NCBI GenBank assembly: GCA_964538085.1
Contig: CAZIDF010000007.1
Span: forward strand, 102,925 to 166,924
Direction of reading: 5' to 3'
DNA from: G020348385 sp964538085
GTDB lineage: Bacteria > Acidobacteriota > Aminicenantia > Aminicenantales > Aminicenantaceae
DNA length: 64,000 nucleotides
Positions 14,450 through 22,717 of this stretch are shown in pieces. Position numbers and translations under genes: made by a program. The notes below the pieces were generated by a model. The model saw only the letters and a program-made list of their open reading frames with translations. It ran no database searches and had not been told where the DNA came from. Numbering within the stretch: the stretch's first letter is position 1; each line of letters starts with the position of its first letter.

Positions 14450-16522
14450 ATGAGGCAAGTTGTTTCAAGGATTAAAAAAAGAGATGGCACGGTGGTGGAT
14501 TTTGTTCAGGAAAAAATCACAAAGGCTGTCTACAAGGCAATGGAATCGCACGGCATAGTCGATGAGAAGGCGGCCAAAAGTGTTTCCGATATCGTCACCT
14601 TTATGATGGAGGACAAGTTCGGTGGTTATACCATCCCGGCTGTGGAACAGATTCAAGATATCGTCGAGATGGTATTGATGAAGCAAGGATACCATGAAAT
14701 TGCCAAATCCTATATTTTATACCGGGACAGGCACAAGGATATCCGGGAAGCCAAAATGACGGGGATTAATCTGGAAAGATTGATCAAAGATTACATTGCC
14801 GATGTGGATTGGAAGATCAGGGAAAACAGCAACGAAGGCGTGATGAGTTTTTCGGGATTGAATGCCAGAGTCTCTGGGGAAGTTCTGGCAAATTTTGCTC
14901 TCAATCATCTCTACTCGTACACGGTAAAAAAGGCCCACCTAGAAGGGGAGGTGCATATCCATGACCTTTCTTATCCGCTGGTCGGCTACTGCGCGGGTTG
15001 GTCTCTCGAGAATCTCTTGAAGAAAGGTTTTGGGCATGTCCCCAACCAGGTCCATTCCTTCCCTGCCAAACATCTCGAGACAGCCACCCTCCACATGGTC
15101 AATTTCATCGGGACCATGCAGGGGGAATTCGCTGGAGCCCAGGCCTTTTCCAGTGTCGACACCTATTTGGCTCCGTTCATCAAGTCAGATGCCCTGGATT
15201 ACGAACGTGTCAAGCAGGACATTCAGAAACTCATTTTTGGATTGAACGTTCCTTCCAGGTGGGGGTGGCAGACACCCTTTTCCAACCTGACCTTCGATTG
15301 GACGGTCCCCGATGACCTAAAGGATAAACCCGCCATAATCGGAGGGGAGGAGCAAGAATACACTTATGGGGATTGCCAGAAGGAAATGGACATGTTCAAC
15401 CAGGCATTTCTCGAGCTGATGGTGGGAGGGGACATGCACGGCCGGGTTTTCACTTTCCCGATCCCCACCTATAATTTGACGAAGGATTTCGATTGGGATT
15501 CCCCGAATGCAAAACTGCTGTTCGATGTGACGGCCAAGTACGGAATTCCCTATTTCCAAAACTACATCGGCACGAATCTCGACCCAGGCGACATTCGGGC
15601 GATGTGTTGTCGATTGAACCTGGACCAGAGAGAGCTCCTCAACAGGCCTGGCAACATTTGGGGGCCTGGCGATTCCACCGGTTCGATCGGAGTGGCAACC
15701 ATCAACCTCAACAGAGTGGGCTACGAATCCGATTCAAGGGAGGACTATTTCAACAAACTGAAGAGTCTTATGATACTGGCTAAAGAGTCACTCGAGACCA
15801 AGCGGGAATTGGTGAACAACATGCTGAAAAAGGGTTTGATGCCGTACACCTTGGTCTATCTTGGTCACTTCGACAACCACTTCTCGACCATAGGCGTTTG
15901 CGGGATGAATGAAAGTTGTTTGAACTTCCTGGGCAAAGGAATCGACACCGTGGAGGGAAAACAGTTCGCTATAGACGCGCTGAAATTCATGAGAGATACC
16001 ATACAGGCTTTCCAGGAAGAAACCGGGAATCTTTACAACCTCGAGGCCACACCGGCCGAGTCCACATCCTACAGGTTTGGCCGGTTGGATAGGCAGAAAT
16101 ACAACAGCATCATCACTTCAGGGACGGAAAAATATCCCTTCCTCACCAATTCCACACAGCTCAATGTCGATGCCACACAGGACGTTTTCGAGGCCATCCA
16201 ACATCAGAAAGACATCCAGCCACTGTACACGGGGGGAACTATCTTCCATGCTTTCCTTCCCGAATCCATCGACGGAGAAACATGCAAGAAATTGGTCCAG
16301 AAAATTTCCGCAACAGGACTCCCCTATTTCAGCATCACGCCGACATTCAGTGTGTGTGCGGATCACCAATTCATCAAGGGAAAAGTCACGAAGTGTCCCG
16401 AGTGCAACAAACCCACGGAGGTTTATTCAAGGATAGTCGGCTATTTGCGCCCGGTTGCCACATGGAATGACGGGAAACAGCAAGAATTTAGAGAAAGGAC
16501 TCCTTTCGAAGTCAGGGAATAG
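14450..16522 (+). CDS. nrdD: Anaerobic ribonucleoside-triphosphate reductase
   Basis: This 690-residue class III ribonucleotide reductase is oxygen-sensitive and converts NTPs to dNTPs with a glycyl radical. Residues ~1-95 are an ATP-cone (VVSRIKKRDGTVVDFVQEKI), the allosteric dATP/ATP sensor. The barrel holds the CCRLNLD motif near 15603 with the active-site Cys. The C-terminus has a zinc site made of one CADH and one CPEC motif. The glycyl radical loop reads SRIVGYLRPVATWNDGKQ, where most relatives have a GYLG-type loop followed by RP. AAAAGGAGA precedes ATG 14450. It heads the operon nrdD-grx-nrdG-dut and is probably controlled by NrdR. Confidence 0.95.
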   Translation: MRQVVSRIKKRDGTVVDFVQEKITKAVYKAMESHGIVDEKAAKSVSDIVTFMMEDKFGGYTIPAVEQIQDIVEMVLMKQGYHEIAKSYILYRDRHKDIREAKMTGINLERLIKDYIADVDWKIRENSNEGVMSFSGLNARVSGEVLANFALNHLYSYTVKKAHLEGEVHIHDLSYPLVGYCAGWSLENLLKKGFGHVPNQVHSFPAKHLETATLHMVNFIGTMQGEFAGAQAFSSVDTYLAPFIKSDALDYERVKQDIQKLIFGLNVPSRWGWQTPFSNLTFDWTVPDDLKDKPAIIGGEEQEYTYGDCQKEMDMFNQAFLELMVGGDMHGRVFTFPIPTYNLTKDFDWDSPNAKLLFDVTAKYGIPYFQNYIGTNLDPGDIRAMCCRLNLDQRELLNRPGNIWGPGDSTGSIGVATINLNRVGYESDSREDYFNKLKSLMILAKESLETKRELVNNMLKKGLMPYTLVYLGHFDNHFSTIGVCGMNESCLNFLGKGIDTVEGKQFAIDALKFMRDTIQAFQEETGNLYNLEATPAESTSYRFGRLDRQKYNSIITSGTEKYPFLTNSTQLNVDATQDVFEAIQHQKDIQPLYTGGTIFHAFLPESIDGETCKKLVQKISATGLPYFSITPTFSVCADHQFIKGKVTKCPECNKPTEVYSRIVGYLRPVATWNDGKQQEFRERTPFEVRE

Positions 16523-16533
16523 AAAGAATCGAG

Positions 16534-16800
16534 ATGGAATATTTCCTGTTCACCTATCCCAACTGCGAAAAATGCGAAGCGATCAAAAAAGTCCTTGCGG
16601 AAACAGATCTAGTAGGAGCTGAACACAATTTATCCCAAAAAGAGAGTAAACTCAAAATTCGAGAGTTCTTGCAGATCCTGAATAGAGACGAAAAAGGGGG
16701 GATTATCCTTCCAACCTTGGTCCTCCAAGAGGCCGGAGAAGTTAACGCCGTTTTAAACACTAAGGAGGAACTGAGGGATTGGTTGAAATTAAAGGCCTAG
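16534..16800 (+). CDS. Glutaredoxin/NrdH-like thiol protein
   Basis: An 88-residue single thioredoxin-fold domain with the redox motif PNCEKC (residues 9-14) right after the first strand, and a LPTLVL stretch with the cis-Pro near residue 61. Glutaredoxin-like proteins serve as reductants for ribonucleotide reductases. Many class III enzymes use formate instead, so a direct role for this protein with NrdD is inference from gene order. It follows nrdD by 11 bp and overlaps nrdG by 22 bp. Confidence 0.78.
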   Translation: MEYFLFTYPNCEKCEAIKKVLAETDLVGAEHNLSQKESKLKIREFLQILNRDEKGGIILPTLVLQEAGEVNAVLNTKEELRDWLKLKA

Positions 16801-17477
16801 AAAAATTTTCCCCGAGGGACTACCCAGGAATCATTTCAGCCACCCTATTTCTTGGATCGTGCAATTTCCGATGTCCCTATTGCCACAACGCTGACCTGGT
16901 ACTGAACCCGGGCGATCTTCCGACATTTCCCATGGGCTATATTGCAAATTTTTTGGATTCCAGGAAAGGATGGCTGGAGGGAATTTGCATAACAGGAGGA
17001 GAGCCGCTGCTCCATCCCGATTTGGGGGATTTCCTGCGCCTGTTGAAAGAGCGGGATCTGCTGGTGAAGCTGGACACCAATGGTTCTTTTCCATCCCGGC
17101 TGGAGAACCTGATCGCAAAAAATCTTGTTGATTCCATCGCCATGGATGTGAAGGCTCCACTGGAGAGGTATGACGAAGTCACAAGAACGAAGGTCGACAG
17201 GGAAAAAATCCTAAAAAGCATCGATATTATCATGAGTTCTGGACTGGAATATATCTTTAGGCTTACCGCTGTTCCCGGATTGATCGATGAGGAAGGGATG
17301 AGAGAAATCGGCCGGATGCTGGAAGGGGCCAAGGTTTTTCAAATCCAACAGTTCGTGCCTGCGAATACCTTGGATCCTGCCTTCGAACGATTGAAACCTT
17401 TTAAGCGAGAGGAGATGCGAGCTCTTGGTCAAAGTGTGGAGAAGGTTTTTTCTGAAATCAGATACGAAGAGGCGTAA
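16779..17477 (+). CDS. nrdG: Anaerobic ribonucleotide reductase activating enzyme (radical SAM)
   Basis: This 232-residue radical SAM enzyme generates the glycyl radical in NrdD. The cluster motif is C28-x3-C32-x2-C35 (SCNFRCPYCHNADL). The SAM-binding CITGGEPLLHPDL and the Asp-rich LDTNGSFP and DVKAPL strands follow. The start is TTG at 16779, supported by AAGGAGG at 16762-16768 and by the absence of an ATG nearby. It is longer than E. coli NrdG and of the type often named anaerobic RNR activating protein. Confidence 0.88.
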   Translation: MVEIKGLEKFSPRDYPGIISATLFLGSCNFRCPYCHNADLVLNPGDLPTFPMGYIANFLDSRKGWLEGICITGGEPLLHPDLGDFLRLLKERDLLVKLDTNGSFPSRLENLIAKNLVDSIAMDVKAPLERYDEVTRTKVDREKILKSIDIIMSSGLEYIFRLTAVPGLIDEEGMREIGRMLEGAKVFQIQQFVPANTLDPAFERLKPFKREEMRALGQSVEKVFSEIRYEEA

Positions 17478-17480
17478 GAT

Positions 17481-17903
17481 ATGGAACTGAAAGTAAAAAA
17501 AATACACAGGGATGCCAAACTTCCTTTGTACGGGCACTGGGGGGATGCAGGACTGGATCTATTCTCATCCATGGATTTTGTTTTGGCCGTGGGACAGGTC
17601 GAGGCGATACCCACAGGAATAAAGATCGCCGTACCGGAAGGATATGTGGGTTTGATTTGGGATAAAAGCGGTGTGTCATTGAAGGGTGTTCACCGGCTGG
17701 CCGGGGTGATCGATTCTGGGTACAGAGGGGAAGTCAAAGTTGTCATGATCAATTTAAGCCGCGAACCATTCGTCATCGAGAGGGGAATGAAGATCGCCCA
17801 AATGCTTGTTCAACCTATCAAAATAGTCGAGGTCAAGGAAGTGGATGACCTGGATGAAACGACGAGAGGAGAGGGGGGATTCGGTTCTACCGGCAAATTT
17901 TGA
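17481..17903 (+). CDS. dut: dUTP diphosphatase
   Basis: This 140-residue trimeric dUTPase hydrolyses dUTP to dUMP and PPi, protecting DNA from uracil. All five motifs are present: DAGLDL (residues 22-27), KSGVSLKG, GVIDSGYRGEV with catalytic Asp78, GMKIAQMLV, and the P-loop-like C-terminal RGEGGFGSTGKF. Motif 2 reads KSGVS where most have RSGLA. It starts 3 bp after nrdG, so it is in the dNTP operon. Confidence 0.93.
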   Translation: MELKVKKIHRDAKLPLYGHWGDAGLDLFSSMDFVLAVGQVEAIPTGIKIAVPEGYVGLIWDKSGVSLKGVHRLAGVIDSGYRGEVKVVMINLSREPFVIERGMKIAQMLVQPIKIVEVKEVDDLDETTRGEGGFGSTGKF

Positions 17904-18003
17904 TTGCTCCCATGTTTGCTGTTGGCCTCAGCCTTATGCTTTGCAACTGATCTGAAAAATAATTATGTTGATTCGTCCTGTCGATTTTTGTTCGAGCGTT
18001 ATT

Positions 18004-18009
18004 TATAAT
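18004..18009 (+). promoter_or_regulatory. -10 element overlapping the trmJ start
   Basis: A perfect TATAAT covers the first candidate ATG (18008). Seven bases further is about 18016-18017, where the second in-frame ATG lies, so the gene could also be leaderless. The -35 (TCGATT at 17981, 17 bp away) is weak. Confidence 0.4.
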
Positions 18010-18715
18010 GAATAGCATGAATTCCAGATTCACGGTTGTTTTGGTAAGGCCTGAACATCCGGCCAATATCGGGTTTGTCGCCCGCCACATGAAAAACACA
18101 GGATTTGGTCGTTTGAGATTGGTGGGGATTTCTGGCGTTGAAGATGAATCCTACAGGACGGCTGTACATGCGCGGGAGATCCTCGATTCTGCCCGCTTGT
18201 ATGACCGGTTGGCAGAAGCCACCGCGGATCTTGAGGTCATCTTTGCAGCCACATCGAAAAAGCGAAAAAGCTATTCCCAGATCTCTTTTGAGGATGCGAT
18301 GGCAAAAATCGTTCAATTTCCCGATTCCACAAAGGTGGGGCTTCTTTTTGGGAACGAGCGCACAGGCTTGACTTCGCAAGAATTGAGCCATTCCAACTTT
18401 CGGTTTGTCATTCCCCAGGCCACAAAACAGCCTTCCTACAATCTTGCTGCAGCCGTTCTTATCTCGCTTTTTCACATTTACACCCGTGCCCGAATCTCTC
18501 GGGATGGATCCGAGCTGGAGAAGCCCTTGACGCAGGATGAACAAAGGGCTTGTATTTCGATCATCCTTGCCAAGCTCGAGGAGAAGGGCTTCATCCATAA
18601 AACGAACAAAAAACACACATCAGAGATGATCTTCGATTTGGTTGGAAGAGTTTGCATGACGGAGAGGGATAGGAAACTTCTCCTCGCGCTCTTTTCCAAA
18701 GGAATCGGTCTGTGA
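18008..18715 (+). CDS. trmJ: tRNA/rRNA 2'-O-methyltransferase, TrmJ-like (SPOUT)
   Basis: This 235-residue SPOUT-fold enzyme most likely methylates the 2'-OH of nucleotide 32 in tRNA with SAM. The opening FTVVLVRPEHPANIGFVARHMKNTGF is the SpoU motif 1 with the conserved Asn. LLFGNERTGL is motif 2, and IPQATKQPSYNLAAAVLI is motif 3 in the knotted C-terminal half. A C-terminal helical extension (residues ~165-235) is typical of TrmJ. The start is ambiguous: ATG 18008 lies inside a perfect -10 hexamer, while ATG 18017 fits a leaderless start. No Shine-Dalgarno is seen for either. Confidence 0.87.
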   Translation: MNSMNSRFTVVLVRPEHPANIGFVARHMKNTGFGRLRLVGISGVEDESYRTAVHAREILDSARLYDRLAEATADLEVIFAATSKKRKSYSQISFEDAMAKIVQFPDSTKVGLLFGNERTGLTSQELSHSNFRFVIPQATKQPSYNLAAAVLISLFHIYTRARISRDGSELEKPLTQDEQRACISIILAKLEEKGFIHKTNKKHTSEMIFDLVGRVCMTERDRKLLLALFSKGIGL

Positions 18716-18731
18716 ATGAAAGGAGAAAAAA

Positions 18732-19139
18732 ATGGAAGAGATCAAAGTCACATTTCCGGGCGGGAAACGTGTGGAAGCGGAATACAAAGGTTTCCTGATA
18801 AAAACGGACCAAGCCGTTTATGCTGGCGGGGAAGGTACGGCACCGGCTCCCTTTGACCTTTTTTTGGGATCGATCGCCACTTGTGTCGGCTTTTATGTTC
18901 TGGCTTTCTGCCAAAACAGGGGATATCGAACGGATCAGATTTATGTCACGATGAAGATGCAAAAAAACAAAGAAAGAAAAATGATCGACAAGATCAGCTT
19001 CGAAATCCAGCTCCCCTCAGAATTTCCTGAAAAATACACAAAAGCGATCATAAAGTCTGTGGACAAGTGTGCAGTCAAGGCCCATATGGTCGATACCCCA
19101 GAATTTGATTATGTGGTCAAAATTGAAGAGCCACAGTAA
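18732..19139 (+). CDS. OsmC-family peroxide-detoxifying protein
   Basis: This 135-residue cytosolic OsmC/Ohr-fold protein has the conserved cysteine pair C51 (ATCVGFY) and C113 (DKCAVKAHM), which in relatives reduces organic hydroperoxides. The third Cys (C60) is not part of the family pair. The PFDLFLGSIATC motif is typical of the YhfA-like branch. GAAAGGAGA precedes the ATG. It follows trmJ by 16 bp, probably in the same transcript, and converges with sppA. Confidence 0.85.
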   Translation: MEEIKVTFPGGKRVEAEYKGFLIKTDQAVYAGGEGTAPAPFDLFLGSIATCVGFYVLAFCQNRGYRTDQIYVTMKMQKNKERKMIDKISFEIQLPSEFPEKYTKAIIKSVDKCAVKAHMVDTPEFDYVVKIEEPQ

Positions 19140-19153
19140 TCAAAATATTCCTT

Positions 19154-20131
19154 TCACTCGTTCAGCTGGGGATGCCACAGATAATAAAAACCGCTCTTCA
19201 AGGATTGAACGACTTCTCTGAAGCCAACGCTTTCCAAAGGATTTTCGCTCTTTAGATTCGTTGCGTAGATATTGGTCTTTTTCTTGGGAAAATAGGTGTA
19301 AGAAACAACCTTCGCCTCCGGTAAAGAAGCGAAGTCGAGGATCGTTTTGAGAGCATTGTCGAAATATCCGATTTCGTCGATCAGCTTAGCTTCCAAAGCT
19401 TGCGAGGCTGTCAGCACTCGCCCGTCTGTTATTTTCTCCAGGTCTTCGCGCGACAGGTACTCTTTTCTGCTTTCATACACGACGTCCTGAAAATTTTCTT
19501 GATATTCATCTATAATCTTCTGGAAAATGTCCTGTTCTTCGGGTGTCATTTGGCGGAAGACACTCCCTGAATCCTTGTGTTTTCCGGATTTGATGACCTG
19601 AACCTGGATCCCGACTTTGTCGAAAAGTCCTTCCAGATTCGGAAAAAGAGAGATGACACCGATGCTTCCTGTAAGGGTAGAAGGATGAGCCATGAGATAG
19701 TCGCAGGCCGAAGCGATATAATATCCGCCCGAAGCGGTCAGCCCCATCATCAGCGCAAGAACGGGGATGCCTGTTCTATGTTTGAAATTCTGGATTTCAT
19801 GATAGATGATATCGCTGGCTGTGACTTCACCTCCTGGCGTGTCCAGTCTCAAGATGACTCCCTTGACCATTTTGTCTTCAGCCGCTTTTTTTAACCTGAA
19901 GTAGACTTGAGACAGAACATCTCCTTCTCTGTCGAAAATACCCTGGTTCATCGATGTGCTGATCAAACCCGATATATCCAATAGAAGGATTTTTTCTTTC
20001 GCATGGCTTTTGACCAGTTCCACTTCTTCTATTTGACTTGCCCCCATAAGATCGAGATGAAAATGGGGGGAACATGCGGTAAGAACAAACGCCAAGATCG
20101 TTATCCCGATTCCTGTTCCGACTTTTCTCAT
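19154..20131 (-). CDS. sppA: Signal peptide peptidase SppA (S49), lipoprotein form
   Basis: This 325-residue Ser-Lys protease degrades signal peptides and membrane protein fragments at the cell membrane. The lipobox LTAC gives Cys20 as the lipidated residue. The nucleophile Ser134 sits in LTASGGYYIASACD and the base Lys186 in SGKHKD. They are 52 residues apart, the same spacing as S147 and K199 of Bacillus SppA. STLTGSIGVI is the conserved strand after the nucleophile. It is the short single-domain form. GGAGG precedes the ATG, and an extended -10 promoter lies upstream, divergent from the next gene. Confidence 0.9.
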   Translation of the reverse strand: MRKVGTGIGITILAFVLTACSPHFHLDLMGASQIEEVELVKSHAKEKILLLDISGLISTSMNQGIFDREGDVLSQVYFRLKKAAEDKMVKGVILRLDTPGGEVTASDIIYHEIQNFKHRTGIPVLALMMGLTASGGYYIASACDYLMAHPSTLTGSIGVISLFPNLEGLFDKVGIQVQVIKSGKHKDSGSVFRQMTPEEQDIFQKIIDEYQENFQDVVYESRKEYLSREDLEKITDGRVLTASQALEAKLIDEIGYFDNALKTILDFASLPEAKVVSYTYFPKKKTNIYATNLKSENPLESVGFREVVQSLKSGFYYLWHPQLNE

Positions 20132-20167
20132 TTATCCTCCAAAAAAGGAAATGTGTTCTCACTTTTG

Positions 20168-20176
20168 ATTATAGCA
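20168..20176 (-). promoter_or_regulatory. Extended -10 promoter for sppA
   Basis: On the minus strand this is TGCTATAAT, followed by a ~30-nt leader. It is back-to-back with the promoter at 20185-20213, so the two polymerase sites overlap. Confidence 0.55.
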
Positions 20177-20184
20177 TATTCGAG

Positions 20185-20213
20185 TTGACTTACATTTCCC
20201 CTGATGGTATAAA
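20185..20213 (+). promoter_or_regulatory. Sigma70-type promoter
   Basis: TTGACT (20185-20190), 17-bp spacer, TATAAA (20208-20213), ~85 bp before ATG 20299. Confidence 0.6.
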
Positions 20214-20298
20214 TGTTTTCAGTTATTTGCTTAGATTTATTTTATCGCTGAAGCCGGGGAAGAGCAGAGGAGATAAAACTCACAATAAGGGAGTGAGG

Positions 20299-21237
20299 AT
20301 GAACAAAATCAAGGAATTTGTCCTCAAGCATTTCGAAGTCTCCTTGATCATCTTGATACTGGTCGGGATCTTTGCCATCGCTTTTCTTGTGCATTATAAA
20401 TTTTCCTTTCTTAATTTTTTCTTTCTTCCTGTGATCCTTTCTGGGTATTTCCTGGGCAAAAATAGAGCCGTGTTGACGGCGATTTTTTGCATTCTGCTCA
20501 TGGTTCTGTACCTTTTGTTTTTTAATCTTTTGTTCGGCACAGGACCCGGGCTTTCTCTTGATTCTGGCATCAATCTTATCACATGGGGAAGCTTCCTTAT
20601 CCTGACCGGTGCGATCATCGGAGTCGTTTCTGAACAAAGGGAAAAAAGAATACGCAACTTGAGACGTTCATATATCGGGAGCCTGGAGATCCTGCTCAAA
20701 TACATGGAGGTTGCCGATGATGTGAAGCCCCGTTCCATGCGGGTGGCCCGCCTAGCGGGGAAAATGGCAGAAGCGGCAGGACTGGAAAAGAGGGAGGTCG
20801 AAAACATCAAATCTGCTGCCTTGCTGTATGAAGCGGGAGACCTTCGATCCAGCCTCCCCTTTTTCAGTGAAGTGGTCGATTTCATGGCGTTGGAAATGGA
20901 GCCATCGGATAGCCAATTGGACGATAGAGAAAATGTGATGTTGAATTCCGCAGCCTCGGTATTGAGGGAAGTAGAGCCCATTCTTTTTAATTATTACCAT
21001 CACTATGTCGAAGAAGCTCACCTGTTGGACAAGGACTTAGACAAGATCCCGATGGGTAGTATCCTGATCGCCCTTGCCGACATCCATGACAGACTGACAT
21101 TCAATGCTCCCCCTCTTCAGGAAGGGGAGGAATACAGATCAAAAACGGGGATCGAAAAGCTGGGAGGACGTGCATTTCCCCACGTGGCCCTCTACGCCCT
21201 GCACGAAGCGGTCGCTCTTCTGGATACATGTGAATAA
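20299..21237 (+). CDS. Membrane protein with degenerate HD-GYP-like domain
   Basis: Residues ~12-115 hold four hydrophobic segments; a cytosolic domain follows. That domain has the helical layout of HD-GYP c-di-GMP phosphodiesterases (MRVARLAGKMAEAAGLEKREVENIKSAALLYEAGDL). The metal ligands are lost: AALLYEAGD stands where AALLHDIGK is expected, and no GYP is present. YYHHYVEEAHLLD and ALADIHDRLTF keep the shape of the later motifs. It is therefore probably a sensor or scaffold without hydrolase activity. GGGAGTGAGG precedes ATG 20299, so the 38 codons upstream are not used. This is inference from motifs only. Confidence 0.65.
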   Translation: MNKIKEFVLKHFEVSLIILILVGIFAIAFLVHYKFSFLNFFFLPVILSGYFLGKNRAVLTAIFCILLMVLYLLFFNLLFGTGPGLSLDSGINLITWGSFLILTGAIIGVVSEQREKRIRNLRRSYIGSLEILLKYMEVADDVKPRSMRVARLAGKMAEAAGLEKREVENIKSAALLYEAGDLRSSLPFFSEVVDFMALEMEPSDSQLDDRENVMLNSAASVLREVEPILFNYYHHYVEEAHLLDKDLDKIPMGSILIALADIHDRLTFNAPPLQEGEEYRSKTGIEKLGGRAFPHVALYALHEAVALLDTCE

Positions 21238-21273
21238 CAAAGGCTGGGATTTACCCTACCTGGAATATCTTTA

Positions 21274-21729
21274 ATGACTGAATATCGAGTAGTGGGGGTC
21301 GATCTGGCTGGCGTTCCCCATCGTCCCACCGGCATATGTTTGTTGAAAAATATGAGTGCACAAACCATGCTCGCTTACTCCGATGAATCTATTTTAGGAA
21401 TCATCGACAGGGAAAAACCGAACCTAGTGACAATAGATGCTCCCCTCTCGCTGCCGCCGGGGAGAAAATCCATCCATCAAAAGAACGGACAGCATTTCCG
21501 TCCTTGTGATCTGGAGCTAAGACGAAGAAAAATCCGTTTCTTTCCGATCACGCTGGGACCGATGAGAATCTTGACAGAGAGAGGAGTCGCACTGAAAAGC
21601 TCGATCGAAAATAAAGGTTTCCCCGTGGTTGAAATATATCCAGGCGGAGCCCAGGATATTTGGGGTATTTCGCGGGCAAGAAGTACAGAAAGAGATAAAA
21701 ACACAGGGGGCTTTATTGAGGCACGATGA
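21274..21729 (+). CDS. DUF429-family RNase H-fold protein, C-terminally truncated
   Basis: The first 140 residues match DUF429 proteins, predicted nucleases of the RNase H fold: VVGVDLAGVPHRPTGICLL with the first acidic residue, VTIDAPLSLP, RPCDLELRRRKIRFFPITLGPMR and YPGGAQDIWG. Known members run to about 190-240 residues. Here the frame ends at 151, after NTGGFIEAR, right at the 3' end of the convergent lipid kinase. A 3' deletion or frameshift is likely, so the protein may be inactive. No Shine-Dalgarno is obvious. Confidence 0.65.
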   Translation: MTEYRVVGVDLAGVPHRPTGICLLKNMSAQTMLAYSDESILGIIDREKPNLVTIDAPLSLPPGRKSIHQKNGQHFRPCDLELRRRKIRFFPITLGPMRILTERGVALKSSIENKGFPVVEIYPGGAQDIWGISRARSTERDKNTGGFIEAR

Positions 21730-22645
21730 CCCTTAGCGCCTTGGGGAGAACCTTCACTTCGATTTGATCCTTTATCCCCCACAATTCCCCGTGATACTGC
21801 ATGGCAAGATTTTTTCCTTTAAAAATGATCTTTTTTGCCTTGAAGTGTTTCTGTGTTCTCTGGAAAAGGCCGAAATAGATGAGGGGAAAAAGAAGCATGT
21901 ATTTAAGACCGCTCACCTCTAAAAAAGAAATGTCCACGTAACCATCGTCCAATTTTGCTTTTGGAGCGGCTCTCCATCCATACCCGAAATGTTTGGATTT
22001 GGCCACCACACAATCAAGGGCTTTCAAACTTATTTTCATGTTTTCGAAATGCTGGCCTGAATCATCCACTCCGTCGATCAATTCCACCTCTTGTTTCTTT
22101 CCCTCCATTTTGTGCATGATCTTTGCCGCAAATATGTGGCCCCATAATCCGGGGATATCCTTTTTGAGCTTTTCATGGGTGACCTGCGCGCTGGCGCCGA
22201 TGCTGCCGAATGCGGCCCAAGTCCCTTCTATTTCGAAGAGGTCGATTTCTTTTGTGTTTTCTTTTTTGATGTGCTGGATCGCTTTCTTCACGTTTCTGGG
22301 AATTCCCAGAGAATGGCAGAGAGCATTCCCGCTTCCCAGAGGTATGATTCCCAATACCACATCGTTTCTGTTTTGGCTTTCGATGATCCCTTGGATAACG
22401 TCCGCGATCGTGCCATCCCCTCCGGCGGCCACGATGATATCGTGATCTTCGCACAGGCTTTTGGCGGCTTGGATCGTGGTGGATTTGTCTTCATGGGAGT
22501 CGATGATCTGTCCAGGTAAATTTTCCTGGATGTATCTTCTCAAAAATTTCCGTCTCTTCCACTTTTTGTTGGCCGCACTGGGATTGATAATACAGGCAAT
22601 TCTCTTTTTTTCTTTCGGCGGGGAACCATTGTCGTGCATTCTCAT
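21713..22645 (-). CDS. Diacylglycerol/sphingosine-type lipid kinase (YegS/DagK family)
   Basis: A 310-residue cytosolic kinase of the DAGK_cat family, which phosphorylates diacylglycerol or related lipids with ATP. The nucleotide loop is VAAGGDGTIADVIQGI, and PLGSGNALCHSLGIP is the second conserved loop. The N-terminal IACIINPSAANKKW is the usual opening. The C-terminal beta-sandwich contains LDDGYVDISF. The exact start is uncertain, since a second Met (M3) follows the first. It overlaps the truncated DUF429 gene by 17 bp tail to tail. Confidence 0.85.
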   Translation of the reverse strand: MRMHDNGSPPKEKKRIACIINPSAANKKWKRRKFLRRYIQENLPGQIIDSHEDKSTTIQAAKSLCEDHDIIVAAGGDGTIADVIQGIIESQNRNDVVLGIIPLGSGNALCHSLGIPRNVKKAIQHIKKENTKEIDLFEIEGTWAAFGSIGASAQVTHEKLKKDIPGLWGHIFAAKIMHKMEGKKQEVELIDGVDDSGQHFENMKISLKALDCVVAKSKHFGYGWRAAPKAKLDDGYVDISFLEVSGLKYMLLFPLIYFGLFQRTQKHFKAKKIIFKGKNLAMQYHGELWGIKDQIEVKVLPKALRVIVPQ

Positions 22646-22717
22646 TTATTCTATTCTAAAAAACAGAAGATTATATTTTGACAGAATTTGGAAGAGCCGT
22701 AAACAAAAATATAGAAT

